A stretch of 64,000 nt of DNA from JBMOUD01 sp049319665 (GTDB taxonomy: Bacteria > Pseudomonadota > Gammaproteobacteria > Enterobacterales > Enterobacteriaceae). The stretch covers positions 124,001 through 188,000 of the forward strand of contig NZ_JBMOUD010000004.1 in NCBI RefSeq assembly GCF_049319665.1. The letters are read 5' to 3'. The notes beneath the pieces are model-generated. The model did not search any database and was not told the origin of the DNA. It saw only the letters and a list, made by a program, of their open reading frames with translations. Made by a program: the position numbers and the translations under genes. Each line of letters begins with the position of its first letter. Within the stretch, counting starts at the first letter, position 1. Below, in pieces: positions 45,707 through 54,174 of the stretch.

Positions 45707-46132
45707 TTAAAGAGAACTTATTTGGGCCTGGCAGCTTATTTGCAAGTCTTGCAATGCCTTCAATGCTATCTGCTGTTTTTCGCGCTGCACGAAAATATGG
45801 TCGTGATAATACGCCGCCACCACATTGGCACTCACTCCCGCTTTCGCCAATACATCAGAGACGGCAGCGGTCAGCCCAACGGCTTCTAAGCTGGAATGCA
45901 CGGTGAGAGTAATTTGACTAAACTCGCCGCTAAAGGGCAGGTTATTTTTCAGAGCCGACGCTTTATTTAGAATCACCGTCATCCCTTCAGACTCGCTAAA
46001 CATCCCCTTGGGTTCTAATGCGACGAGCTCTGCGATTGAAAGCGAAGTGGTGGTACAAAAAACATAAATATCGCTGGAAACAGATGGCTCCATCGACGCC
46101 AGTAGTTGGTTAAGATCGGTAATACCTGTCAT
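45707..46132 (-). CDS. ACT-domain protein
   Basis: The 141-residue soluble protein has two ACT-like halves: SDIYVFCTTTSLSIAELVAL with an acidic effector loop (residues 20-70), and SQITLTVHSSLEAVGLTAAVSDVLAKAGVSANVVA (75-120). ACT pairs usually bind amino acids. It stands alone on the minus strand. The exact ligand and biological role are unknown. Confidence 0.75.
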   Translation of the reverse strand: MTGITDLNQLLASMEPSVSSDIYVFCTTTSLSIAELVALEPKGMFSESEGMTVILNKASALKNNLPFSGEFSQITLTVHSSLEAVGLTAAVSDVLAKAGVSANVVAAYYHDHIFVQREKQQIALKALQDLQISCQAQISSL

Positions 46133-46196
46133 ATCATCTCCTCGGTTTTTTCGGCAATTTATCGCGAAGAGAGTTATTAGTTAAATTAAAGATACT

Positions 46197-46227
46197 AACG
46201 CATCATTAGCGATTCTAATGATGCGTT
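46197..46227 (-). terminator. Terminator hairpin after the acetolactate decarboxylase gene
   Basis: A perfect 13-bp stem (AACGCATCATTAG 46197-46209, complement 46215-46227) with a five-base loop lies eight bases after the stop codon at 46235. The following minus-strand sequence is T-containing but not a clean T tract. Confidence 0.7.
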
Positions 46228-46234
46228 GTCCCGA

Positions 46235-46957
46235 TCAGCCTTCCGCTTTTTCGATATCAGCATCCAAGTTGTTGTAGGCCAGGTCTGCCTGTAAAAACTC
46301 GCGTGTCGTGGGCAGACGCAGATTAAAACCGTCGTACAGCTCAAAACTCAACTGCCCTTCCAGCAGCTCAAAGTCAAGCACATGGCCACCGCCGTTCTGT
46401 TGGTCATTGATAAAATGCACGTGCAGACCCGCGACGGTTAAACCTTGATACTCCTTCGGTGCCCAAAAACCGATCAATGTGCCGCTGGGCTTATCGATCA
46501 CCTCTTCTTCTTGCTTAGCCAAGGCTTCCATCATCGGTGGATAAGGTTTTTGTACCACTGGCGGACGGCGTACTTTAACGGTGTTAAACGTCCCTTTGAG
46601 TTTTAAGCCAATAAACAGATTTTGGGTATCGGCCAGCGCGAGTAACTTATGGGTCAACTGCTCTTTATCGATATTCGCCAATGGCTGCGTGCGTTGCTCA
46701 TGAAAAGTCGCCACTTGTGCGAAAGGCAACATGTCGTGATGGTGCATCTTTTCAAGCGGTTTGCCGGCTTTCGCCACGTAACATTCGCCACCTTGGACAA
46801 TCACCTCACCATCAATGCCATGTGAACAGCCGAGGCCAAACTCGCCAATCTCCACCACTTCCTGTACGGAGAACTGCCCGTCATACAGACCGGAAAACAG
46901 CGCATTTACCGTAGAAAATTGGGTAATCGCTTTCTCTTTTTTGCCAGCATTTGCCAT
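46235..46957 (-). CDS. budA: Alpha-acetolactate decarboxylase
   Basis: About 240 residues from ATG 46957 (MANAGKKEKAITQFSTVNAL), chosen for its GGGGA site; a longer frame to 47086 has no support. The zinc-binding set GLHVHFINDQQNGGGHVLDF is intact (His-X-His plus a later His). YPPMMEALAKQ and GTLIGFWAPKEYQGLTVAGL are typical of the family. The enzyme converts alpha-acetolactate to acetoin, which limits acidification during fermentation. The usual partners (acetolactate synthase budB, diacetyl reductase, LysR regulator) are not adjacent, so budA stands alone here. Confidence 0.9.
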   Translation of the reverse strand: MANAGKKEKAITQFSTVNALFSGLYDGQFSVQEVVEIGEFGLGCSHGIDGEVIVQGGECYVAKAGKPLEKMHHHDMLPFAQVATFHEQRTQPLANIDKEQLTHKLLALADTQNLFIGLKLKGTFNTVKVRRPPVVQKPYPPMMEALAKQEEEVIDKPSGTLIGFWAPKEYQGLTVAGLHVHFINDQQNGGGHVLDFELLEGQLSFELYDGFNLRLPTTREFLQADLAYNNLDADIEKAEG

Positions 46958-47215
46958 GATATTTCCCCGTTTACACCCAAGAAACTTCGAAAATTTGCAC
47001 CGCCCGCAGCGGCGGGCATGAAGCGATAAAATAGTAGCGAAAATCCTATCCCGGCGGATACGGGGACAGAGCAAAATATCGAACATAGCGTGATGGGCAA
47101 TTAAGAATCATCTGATAACAAAACAAACCCCTTATTCCTCCTGCCAGCCGCACATTGCCATCGTCAGCCAGCTATGAGAATCTCTACCTCTTTCTAAGCA
47201 GATGGATGCCGCTTA

Positions 47216-47653
47216 ATGCACATCAAAGATAATGACTGCCTGTTCACCGAAGGTAAGGTCACGCTACCTGATGGCTATCAGGACCGGACCGTGAATGTAA
47301 TGACGTCCGCCCAACAGGGGGCGGCAGCGATTAACATTTCTCGCGATTCGCTCAATGAGAACGAGTCGCTGGCAGCCTATATTGACCGCCAGTTGGCGTT
47401 GCTGGCCCAACATCTTAAAGGCTGGAAGCAAGGGACTCGTGAACCGGTTGAACTCGGCGATAACTATTTAGTTGGCGAATGTGTCCATGCCAGCTATCTG
47501 CGCGATGGCAAACGTGTGTGGCAGCAACAAGCGGTATTCAATACACAAGAAAACCATATTTTGGTGTTCACCATCACCAAAACGGCCGCACTTGATGCCG
47601 CTGATATTCAGCTGTTTGGGCAGTTGCTTGCCAGCTTTGCTGGTCATGATTAG
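47216..47653 (+). CDS. EagR-type chaperone (DUF1795/DcrB-like) for the Rhs effector
   Basis: The 145-residue protein lies 17 bases before the PAAR-Rhs gene. It has the DUF1795 fold (HIKDNDCLFTEGKVTLPDGY, SLAAYIDRQLALLAQHLKG, VFTITKTAALDAADIQLFGQ). EagR proteins bind the hydrophobic N-terminal helices of T6SS Rhs effectors and protect them before loading on VgrG. The neighbouring Rhs protein has exactly such helices in its N-terminus. It starts at an ATG with a weak GGATG upstream. The T6SS itself is not in the window. Confidence 0.85.
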   Translation: MHIKDNDCLFTEGKVTLPDGYQDRTVNVMTSAQQGAAAINISRDSLNENESLAAYIDRQLALLAQHLKGWKQGTREPVELGDNYLVGECVHASYLRDGKRVWQQQAVFNTQENHILVFTITKTAALDAADIQLFGQLLASFAGHD

Positions 47654-47670
47654 CGATAAGGATTGTTGTT

Positions 47671-50600
47671 ATGTTTGAAGCGGCGCGCGTCGGTGACGAT
47701 ATTGGCCATTCTCATGCTCTGGCAGGAATGATTGCAGGCACGATAGTCGGTGGTTTACTGGCAGCCGTTGGCGGTATCGCCGCTGGTGCGCTGTTTATTG
47801 CTGGTATGGCCTCCGCCTGCCTTGGCGTTGGCGTCGTGCTCATTGCCGCCAGCCTGGCGGTGGGATATCTCGCCGGGGAGGCGGCCACAGCGGCCCGAGA
47901 TGGCATTGCCGATGCCGGTGCCGCCAGCATGGAGAAAAAAGGCACGCTGCTCACCGGTTCACCCAACGTCTTTATCAATGGTAAACCCGCGGCGATAGCC
48001 ACCAATAGCTTGGTCGGCTGCTCAGACGATGGCCCAAGTATGCAAATGGCCGAAGGCTCGTCCCGCGTCTATATCAACGACCTGCCCGCTTCACGCGTCA
48101 AAGACCAGACTAACTGCGGTGCCAAGGTGATGAACGGTTCGCCGAATGTCATTATTGGCGGTGATCCAGAAGCCACCCTCCCCATCAAATCTGAAGTTCC
48201 CGATTGGCTATATAAAGTCTCCGACCTGACGCTGCTGTTTGCCGGACTGCTCGGGGGTGCCGGAGGCGCAGCAGGCAAAGTTGGGGCACTAGCCAAGCTG
48301 TTCAGCAAAATTCCTGGCATCAGTAAACTCGGCCGCATCGCCTGTCGAGCGGGCGTATTAATGACTAGCGTGGCAGCAGCCGGTATCGTTGCTCGCCCGG
48401 TTGATGTGGTCAGCGGACAAAAATTTCTCAGCGGCGATGACGAGCTAGACTTCGTTCTGCCTTCACGCCTGCCGGTACAGTGGCAACGCACCTGGCGCAG
48501 CGGTAACCCCGGCGACAGCGTATTGGGCCGTGGCTGGAACCTGTTTTGGGAAACTCGCTTAGAGACTTATCAAGACGGTCTGGTGTGGCGCGCGCCCTCT
48601 GGCGATTATATCCCCTTCCCGCTGGTACCGCTTGGCCGCCGCACCTACTGCGAAGCCGAAAAAAAGTGGCTGGAACATCACTCAGATAATAGCTGGTCGG
48701 TGTATGACATTAGCGGCGAACGTTGGCACTATGCCCCGCTGCGCGATGGTTCACCGTCCTTACTGACCCGTATTTCAGAACCCTGTGGCAATGACATTCT
48801 GTTTAGTTGGAATGACGATCACACACTGCATGAACTGACCGACAGCGCCGGACAGCGCGTGGTCTGTCGCTATCACCATGGCCGCTTGAGCGGTGCCTGG
48901 TTGGATGACGACACTTGCCTGGTCAGCTATGCTTACGACGCACAGCAGCAACTGATCGCGGTCACCGGCCGGGGCGGTAGCCTGCGCCGCCGCTTTAGCT
49001 GGCAAGACGGCCTGATGGCGAGCCACGAAGATGCCAACGGGCTGGTTAGTGAATACCGCTGGCGCGAGATTGACGGCCTGCCGCGCGTCGTCGCCTATCG
49101 CAACAGCGCTGGTGAACAGCTTGATTTCCATTACGATTTCACCGGTGGTACCCGCCGTGTAACCCGCGATGACGGCGCACAGGCAGAATGGCTGCTTGAT
49201 GATGACAACAACGTCGCTCGCTTTACCGATTACGACGGCAGCCAGACCAGCATGTTGTATGAAAACGGTGAGCTGTGTGGTGTGATCATGCCGGGCGGCG
49301 CGATTCGTAACAGCACCTGGGACAGCTACGGTCGCATGACCTCTGAAACCGATGCGCTGGGCCGCCGCACCGAATACCATTGGCATCGCTTAACCGATCG
49401 TATTACCCAAGTGATTTATCCCGACGACAGCCGCGAGAAAATGGCTTATGACCAGCACTCGCGTCTGGTCAGTGAAACCGATGCGCTGAACGCCGTCACG
49501 CTATACCACTATCCCGATGATGAAGAACCGCTGCCCGATACCGTCACCGACGCAATTGGCGGCGAGGTCAAATTGGAGTGGAACCGTCTAGGGCTGCTGA
49601 CGCGTCGCACCGACTGCTCCGGCAGCGTGACCACCTTCGAGTATGACCGCTTCGGCCAGCTAGTTCGCAGCGAAGACGCTGAAGGCAATATCAGCCGCCG
49701 CGAATGGACCGCCGCAGGGCAGCTCAGCACGGTTACCCACCCCGACGACAGTCGGGAGACGCTGCTCTGGAACGCCCGTGGGCAGCTTAGCGCCTGGCGC
49801 GACCCGCTGGATAGCGAAGTCAGCTGGCAATACAACGCGCTGGGGTTACCGATCAGTCTCACCGACCGTATCAATCGCACCCGCCGCTGGCACTACGATG
49901 CACGCGGCAACCTGACGCGTCTGGACAACGGCAACGGCGGCGCTTACCGCTTTGACTATGACGCCGTTGGCCGTCCTCTGCGCGAGAGCCGCCCTGACGA
50001 TACCGAACGTTTATACCGCTGGAATGACAGCGGCCAGTTAAGCCTGTTGTGTGAGAAAGGCAAACCGGCGGCCGATGGCGGTATCGCCCAACGCTTGCAG
50101 CAGTTCCGCCACGATGCGGCCGGCCAGCTGATTTGGCGTGCTCACGATCACGCCGAATACCACTATCAGCGCGACAACATGGGCAGGCTACGCGCTTTAA
50201 CCCGCCAGCCTACCGCAGCCGGTGAAGCATTGGGCATCGACCGCGACCAATTACACTTTGTTTACGATGCCGCCGGTCGTCTGGTGAGCGAAGACGCCGC
50301 CAATGGCAAGCTGGGTTATCAATGGGACGCGTTGGGCAACCTCACCTCACTGACGCTGCCGGGTGAGCAGCACGTTTCTTGGTTGCATTACGGCTCCGGC
50401 CACGTCAGCGCCATAAAATTCAATCAGCAGACGATCAGCGAGTTCACCCGCGACCGCCTGCATCGCGAGACCGAGCGAACCCAAGGCGCACGCGAGCATT
50501 TTACGCGTTATGACAGCCTTGGCCGTCGCACCTTGCAGCGAAGCCAGCTGCGCGGTGACGTCACCTTGCCAGAACAAAAGATATTGGAACGCGCCTTCCG

Positions 50601-51894
50601 CTATACCGCCCGCGGCGAACTGGCTGGCGTGAGCGATACTCTGCGCGGCGAGGTCAATTATGGCTATGATGCCGAAGGCCGTTTGCTCAAACATAACGAG
50701 CCGCGTCAAAGCCTGACCTCCAACCTGTTTGCCTACGATGCGGCGGATAACCTGGCGGCCAATGACGATCTGTTGCCCGCTACGCCGACCACCGATAACC
50801 GTCTGCGTCACTGGCAGCAGCTGTTCCTGCATTACGACAGCTGGGGCAACCTGACCAGCCGCCGCAACGGCCTGCACGAACAGCATTATCAATACGATGC
50901 AGAGAACCGACTGATCGCCGCGCACGGCACCGGCCCGCAGGGGCAATTCCGTGCACAGTATCATTACGATCCCCTCGGACGGCGTATCCGCAAAGAGGTC
51001 AACAACGTTCGCGGCAGCGACACCACCTGTTTCTTATGGCAAGGCCCGCGCCTGCTGCAAGAGAGCAAGCCCAACGGCCAGTGTCGCACCTACGTTTACA
51101 ACCCTAACGACACCTGGAGCCCGCTGGCGCGTATCGACCATCACGGCGGCGCACAGGGCGATATTTTCTGGTTCAGCACCGATCTCAACAGCGCCCCGCT
51201 GGAAGTTAGCGATGAAACCGGCGCAGTGCGCTGGAGCGGCCAATACGACAGCTTTGGGCAGGTCAAACGCCAAAGCGAAGGCTTCCAGCGTCTTGCCAGC
51301 AGCCAACAAACGTTGCAGCAACCACTGCGCTACGCCGGCCAATACGCCGACGACGAAACCGGTTTACACTACAACCTGTTCCGCTATTACGATCCACAAA
51401 TGGGCCGCTTTACCGTTCAGGACCCGATTGGGTTGGCTGGTGGATGGAATCTTTATCAGTATGCGGTGAATCCATTGGGGTGGGTGGATCCACTTGGACT
51501 GACGGCTGTTGATGCACCGGGATACCATGTTTATGGCTTGTTCGATCCAGGTGCAACCAAACCATATTACGTGGGCATCACCAATGACCTTGATATTCGC
51601 GCTGGACAACATAGGCTGAGTGGCAGATTGACCCCTGGAACAAGGATGGAGGCCCTTGATAAAAATATTACATATGGCCAAGCACGGGGTTATGAACAGT
51701 TTTATATTGATGAATTTGAAACTAAGACTGGTACTAGAGGTGAAAATATATCTCCATCTAATCGTGGAAATAAAATAAACTCCTATGATCGTAATAGTAC
51801 AACTCGTGATCCTGCAAGGCAGAAATATTTTGATAATGCTTATAACAGTAAGAAAAAAGGATCAAATTTAAAAGGTGGAGGTAGTTGTCAATGA
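47671..51894 (+). CDS. PAAR-domain Rhs protein with C-terminal GIY-YIG nuclease toxin (T6SS effector)
   Basis: The 1407-residue protein starts with glycine/alanine-rich membrane-like helices (about 17-75: LAGMIAGTIVGGLLAAVGG). A PAAR domain follows (about 85-170: TLLTGSPNVFINGKPAAIAT and NCGAKVMNGSPNVIIGGDPE), then another hydrophobic stretch. YD/Rhs repeats run to about 1275, ending with DPIGLAGG...NPLGWVDPLGL, the aspartate/PxxxxDPxGL self-cleavage site. The last 130 residues are variable: VYGLF...YYVGITNDLDIRAGQH and EQFYIDEFET match GIY-YIG nuclease elements. GTP-independent, DNA-cutting activity is inferred. The start follows AAGGA. Immunity gene 51891-52373 overlaps by four bases (ATGA). 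Downstream are two displaced tips of the same Rhs family. Confidence 0.9.
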   Translation: MFEAARVGDDIGHSHALAGMIAGTIVGGLLAAVGGIAAGALFIAGMASACLGVGVVLIAASLAVGYLAGEAATAARDGIADAGAASMEKKGTLLTGSPNVFINGKPAAIATNSLVGCSDDGPSMQMAEGSSRVYINDLPASRVKDQTNCGAKVMNGSPNVIIGGDPEATLPIKSEVPDWLYKVSDLTLLFAGLLGGAGGAAGKVGALAKLFSKIPGISKLGRIACRAGVLMTSVAAAGIVARPVDVVSGQKFLSGDDELDFVLPSRLPVQWQRTWRSGNPGDSVLGRGWNLFWETRLETYQDGLVWRAPSGDYIPFPLVPLGRRTYCEAEKKWLEHHSDNSWSVYDISGERWHYAPLRDGSPSLLTRISEPCGNDILFSWNDDHTLHELTDSAGQRVVCRYHHGRLSGAWLDDDTCLVSYAYDAQQQLIAVTGRGGSLRRRFSWQDGLMASHEDANGLVSEYRWREIDGLPRVVAYRNSAGEQLDFHYDFTGGTRRVTRDDGAQAEWLLDDDNNVARFTDYDGSQTSMLYENGELCGVIMPGGAIRNSTWDSYGRMTSETDALGRRTEYHWHRLTDRITQVIYPDDSREKMAYDQHSRLVSETDALNAVTLYHYPDDEEPLPDTVTDAIGGEVKLEWNRLGLLTRRTDCSGSVTTFEYDRFGQLVRSEDAEGNISRREWTAAGQLSTVTHPDDSRETLLWNARGQLSAWRDPLDSEVSWQYNALGLPISLTDRINRTRRWHYDARGNLTRLDNGNGGAYRFDYDAVGRPLRESRPDDTERLYRWNDSGQLSLLCEKGKPAADGGIAQRLQQFRHDAAGQLIWRAHDHAEYHYQRDNMGRLRALTRQPTAAGEALGIDRDQLHFVYDAAGRLVSEDAANGKLGYQWDALGNLTSLTLPGEQHVSWLHYGSGHVSAIKFNQQTISEFTRDRLHRETERTQGAREHFTRYDSLGRRTLQRSQLRGDVTLPEQKILERAFRYTARGELAGVSDTLRGEVNYGYDAEGRLLKHNEPRQSLTSNLFAYDAADNLAANDDLLPATPTTDNRLRHWQQLFLHYDSWGNLTSRRNGLHEQHYQYDAENRLIAAHGTGPQGQFRAQYHYDPLGRRIRKEVNNVRGSDTTCFLWQGPRLLQESKPNGQCRTYVYNPNDTWSPLARIDHHGGAQGDIFWFSTDLNSAPLEVSDETGAVRWSGQYDSFGQVKRQSEGFQRLASSQQTLQQPLRYAGQYADDETGLHYNLFRYYDPQMGRFTVQDPIGLAGGWNLYQYAVNPLGWVDPLGLTAVDAPGYHVYGLFDPGATKPYYVGITNDLDIRAGQHRLSGRLTPGTRMEALDKNITYGQARGYEQFYIDEFETKTGTRGENISPSNRGNKINSYDRNSTTRDPARQKYFDNAYNSKKKGSNLKGGGSCQ

Positions 51895-52373
51895 GTAGTT
51901 TTAAATTTTGGAGTTGGGATAAAAAACCAAGAACCATGCTTCGCTTTGTCAAAGCTGGCGATATTTTCTGCTTTACTTTAAATAGTGAAAAGTACTGTTT
52001 TGGTAGAATAATATCCAAAATAACGACTGGGCATGTTGCTGAATTGTTTGACTTTATTTCCACCTCAACTGAAATAAAAGAAGATGACATAAAAAAATCA
52101 AAAAGACTTATTGAGCCAGTTGTGATCGATACGTACTCATTATTTGATAAAAAAATTGAAGAAGGTAGTGATTGGAGAATTATTGGCCATCAAGAAAACT
52201 TTAAACCTTCAAATATTGAAGGAATATATTTCACCTACGGATTAGGTAATTCTTGCAAAAAAGTAGATGTATTTGATAATGAAATATCCATATCAGAGGA
52301 TGAATCAAAAAAATATCCTCGTTTAAGTCCCCACGGCGACTATGATATTAAAAATTTATTAAAAGATATATAG
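51891..52373 (+). CDS. Immunity protein of the GIY-YIG Rhs toxin (Imm26-like)
   Basis: 160 residues from ATG 51891 (MSSFKFWSWDKKPRTMLRF), which overlaps the rhs stop in ATGA and has an AGGTGGAGG site. It is beta-rich and lysine-rich (VKAGDIFCFTLNSEKYCFGRIISK), which suggests the Imm26 family; that assignment is by pattern only. It should bind the GIY-YIG domain and protect the producer. AT-rich codons contrast with the GC-richer rhs core, as usual for exchanged tips. A strong terminator follows at 52381-52414. Confidence 0.8.
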   Translation: MSSFKFWSWDKKPRTMLRFVKAGDIFCFTLNSEKYCFGRIISKITTGHVAELFDFISTSTEIKEDDIKKSKRLIEPVVIDTYSLFDKKIEEGSDWRIIGHQENFKPSNIEGIYFTYGLGNSCKKVDVFDNEISISEDESKKYPRLSPHGDYDIKNLLKDI

Positions 52374-52380
52374 TTATTAA

Positions 52381-52414
52381 AATTCTGGAAAGATTATCGT
52401 ATCTTTCCAGAATT
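52381..52414 (+). terminator. Terminator after the first rhs-immunity pair
   Basis: A perfect 14-bp stem (AATTCTGGAAAGAT 52381-52394, ATCTTTCCAGAATT 52401-52414) is followed by TATTTT. It lies eight bases after the immunity stop. Confidence 0.85.
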
Positions 52415-52440
52415 TATTTTATCCGTTGTTCAGTAATAAT

Positions 52441-52556
52441 TTCCATCCCTGCGATCCCCCTTCAAAATTTCGCTACAACTCCTTGTAAATCCATCCTGCC
52501 TATTTCATTCGCGATAGCTGCGGCAAACGGGGATTGAAATCTCAATATTCTCAGGA
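52441..52556 (+). repeat. Repeat P, copy 1 (sequence normally upstream of the 102-residue gene)
   Basis: CTGCGATC, AATTTCGCTACAACT, TGTAAATCCATCC and CCTATTTCATTCG at 52441-52556 match 55231-55372 in order, with small indels. Here the repeat follows the first immunity gene but is not followed by the 102-residue gene. Confidence 0.65.
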
Positions 52557-52576
52557 TAGCTAACTAAGAGTATTTA

Positions 52577-52756
52577 ATTTATTCAGCGGCGAATAATATC
52601 TGTATTCGCTGCGGCGTTATTATTGAGTTGTCTGATTCATACATCTATTTTCTCCTCTTATGATAGTTGCTCTAGTGCATGACGCAATCCACCTCACCAG
52701 TTATGCTTATAACGCTTTGTGGCGGTAATTTACCGGGGCGGTAGCCTTCCCGGCAT
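52577..52756 (+). repeat. Repeat Q, copy 1 (module junction upstream of displaced Rhs tip 1)
   Basis: This segment matches 53944-54126 closely: ATTCAGC, GAGTTG, TCTATTTTCT, GCATGACGCAATC, ACCTCACCAG, CGCTTTGT and CGGTAGCCTTCCCGGCAT. Each copy ends where a displaced Rhs tip begins. The pair marks a recombination junction. Confidence 0.7.
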
Positions 52757-52882
52757 GGCACCGATCTCAACAGCGCCCCGCTGGAAGCCAGCGATGAAAC
52801 CGGCGCAGTGCGCTAGAGCGGCCAATACGCCGACGACGAAACCGGCCTGCACTGCAACCTGTTCCGCTATTACGATCCACAA
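52757..52882 (+). pseudogene. Displaced rhs core fragment 1 (nonsense and 99-bp deletion)
   Basis: ACCGATCTCAACAGCGCCCC onward matches the rhs core at 51178 and beyond, but TGG is changed to TAG (GCGCTAGAGC). The 99 bases between two CGGCCAATAC direct repeats (51237 and 51336 in the intact gene) are deleted. The frame then continues into the WHH toxin tip. Confidence 0.75.
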
Positions 52883-53380
52883 ATGGGCCGGTTTACGGTT
52901 CAGGACCCGATTGGGCTGGCTGGGGGGTGGAATCTTTATCAGTATGCGGTGAATCCGTTGAGTTGGGTGGATCCATTAGGGCTAGCTGTAGACCCAATTG
53001 CAAAAATAGAAGAAAGGGGATATAGCGGTGTAACTAAGACCAATGGAGGTAGTCTAGATTACTCTCTCAGTGACGCACTATATAACAAGAAACCCGAAGT
53101 AAATCCGGTAGTGAAGATCCAATATACTGGACATTACGATCTAGACTTCCAAGCTGCTAATAATGCTGCAGGATTGAATCAGAAAACTACACCAAAGGGT
53201 TATGTGTGGCACCATCTAGATGATTATGATCCTGTAACTAACAAAGGGGCAATGCAGTTAGTAGAGCAAAATGCGCATTCAGGAATACCACATAGCGGCG
53301 GTGTCAGTCAGTACAAGTTAGCAACAGGCAAAACCTATACCCATCCGGCAAGATTTAGAGGAAAAAAACCATGCCCCTAA
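52883..53380 (+). CDS. Displaced Rhs C-terminal tip with WHH (HNH-type) nuclease toxin
   Basis: 165 residues from the first in-frame ATG (MGRFTVQDPIGLAGGWN). The protein begins in the conserved Rhs end (DPIGLAGG...NPLSWVDPLGL) and carries a WHH nuclease of the HNH/endonuclease VII superfamily: YVWHHLDDYDPVTNKGAMQL then H-rich QNAHSGIPHSGG. The upstream frame is cut by a TAG, so it has no normal promoter or PAAR part. It could be expressed only after recombination into the full rhs gene. The next gene overlaps by ten bases and is its immunity partner. Confidence 0.8.
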   Translation: MGRFTVQDPIGLAGGWNLYQYAVNPLSWVDPLGLAVDPIAKIEERGYSGVTKTNGGSLDYSLSDALYNKKPEVNPVVKIQYTGHYDLDFQAANNAAGLNQKTTPKGYVWHHLDDYDPVTNKGAMQLVEQNAHSGIPHSGGVSQYKLATGKTYTHPARFRGKKPCP

Positions 53381-53775
53381 TTTTAGAAGAGTCAGAGAGC
53401 AACCTCACTCCCGCAGACCTTAAACAGTTTGAGTATGAGAATAACGTTTCTCTTCCAGAGGATTTTGTCACGTTCTACCTAAATAACAATGGGGGATACC
53501 TTCTAGAATCTGATGATAGCAATCCCTTCTTGCTTGGTGGTTTTCTTCATATAAAATATGGGAGAGTACCAGCGGAGAAGCATTATCATGATCTTATTGA
53601 AGGCTTTCCTGAACTACGAGGTCTAATTCCCTTCGCATATGACGATGGAGGGAATTTATTCCTTATATCAACTAATCTTAAAGACTATGGGCAAGTTATG
53701 GTATGGCTCATGGACGAAAAAGAGCTCGACATCGTATCCGGTTCGTTTACTTCTTTCATCGAAGAATTAACATAA
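53371..53775 (+). CDS. SMI1/KNR4-family immunity protein
   Basis: The 134-residue protein has the SMI1/KNR4 fold typical of polymorphic-toxin immunity: LTPADLKQFEYENNVSLPED, FVTFYLNNNGG and FAYDDGGNLFLISTNLKDYG. ATG 53371 overlaps the toxin tip by ten bases. It probably neutralises the WHH nuclease. AT-rich codons indicate lateral origin. Confidence 0.85.
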   Translation: MPLILEESESNLTPADLKQFEYENNVSLPEDFVTFYLNNNGGYLLESDDSNPFLLGGFLHIKYGRVPAEKHYHDLIEGFPELRGLIPFAYDDGGNLFLISTNLKDYGQVMVWLMDEKELDIVSGSFTSFIEELT

Positions 53776-53821
53776 TAATCGATGCTCATCGATACTTCAG
53801 TGTAACTACCACCGTATCAAA

Positions 53822-53843
53822 GGTGATCGCTCAAGCGGTCACC
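53822..53843 (+). terminator. Possible hairpin after the SMI1 gene
   Basis: GGTGATCGCT pairs with AGCGGTCACC with one wobble and a two-base loop, about 45 bases after the stop. There is no T tract, so terminator function is doubtful. Confidence 0.35.
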
Positions 53844-53872
53844 AAATTCAGACATGTGATCCTACCCACGTA

Positions 53873-53943
53873 ATGTGAACAGAGTTGTCATCAGTTGATG
53901 AAGATGAAAGTAGATTAATTACCTTCTACCCGATAGTTAAAGT
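53873..53943 (+). repeat. Repeat R, copy 1 (3' end of the 102-residue gene)
   Basis: TGTGAACAGAGTTGTCATCA and the following AGATGAAAGTAGATTAATTA match the 3' end and downstream of the gene at 55406-55714. Only the last part is left here. A third copy is at 56663-56787. Confidence 0.7.
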
Positions 53944-54126
53944 ATCTATTCAGCAGCGAGCACAGATATTATTCGCTGCCGAATAACCATCGAGTTGTTT
54001 GATTTGTCCCTCTATTTTCTTCTCTTGTCGTCGTCGCTCCAGCGCATGACGCAATCTACCTCACCAGCTATGATTATAGCGCTTTGTAGCAGTAATTTAC
54101 CGAGGCGGTAGCCTTCCCGGCATAGC
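53944..54126 (+). repeat. Repeat Q, copy 2 (module junction upstream of displaced Rhs tip 2)
   Basis: Matches 52577-52756 over most of its length and ends where the second displaced rhs fragment begins (54127). Confidence 0.7.
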
Positions 54127-54174
54127 ACCGATCTCAACAGCGCCCCGCTGGAAGTTAGCGATGAAACCGGCGCA
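54127..54174 (+). pseudogene. Displaced rhs core fragment 2
   Basis: ACCGATCTCAACAGCGCCCC at 54127 again matches the rhs core, open in frame but without a start codon upstream (stop TAG shortly before). The same 99-bp deletion as in fragment 1 lies downstream of it. Tip gene 54175-54705 continues from it. Confidence 0.65.

Noticed and set aside
47671..47900. N-terminal hydrophobic helices of the Rhs protein as a separate holin-like gene
   Set aside because: They are in frame with the PAAR domain and are the known EagR-bound segment of T6SS Rhs effectors.
48069..51681. Long open frames on the opposite strand of the rhs gene (for example 48775-49386 and 50347-50964)
   Set aside because: They are antisense shadows of the repetitive GC-rich rhs coding sequence with no ribosome sites or family motifs.
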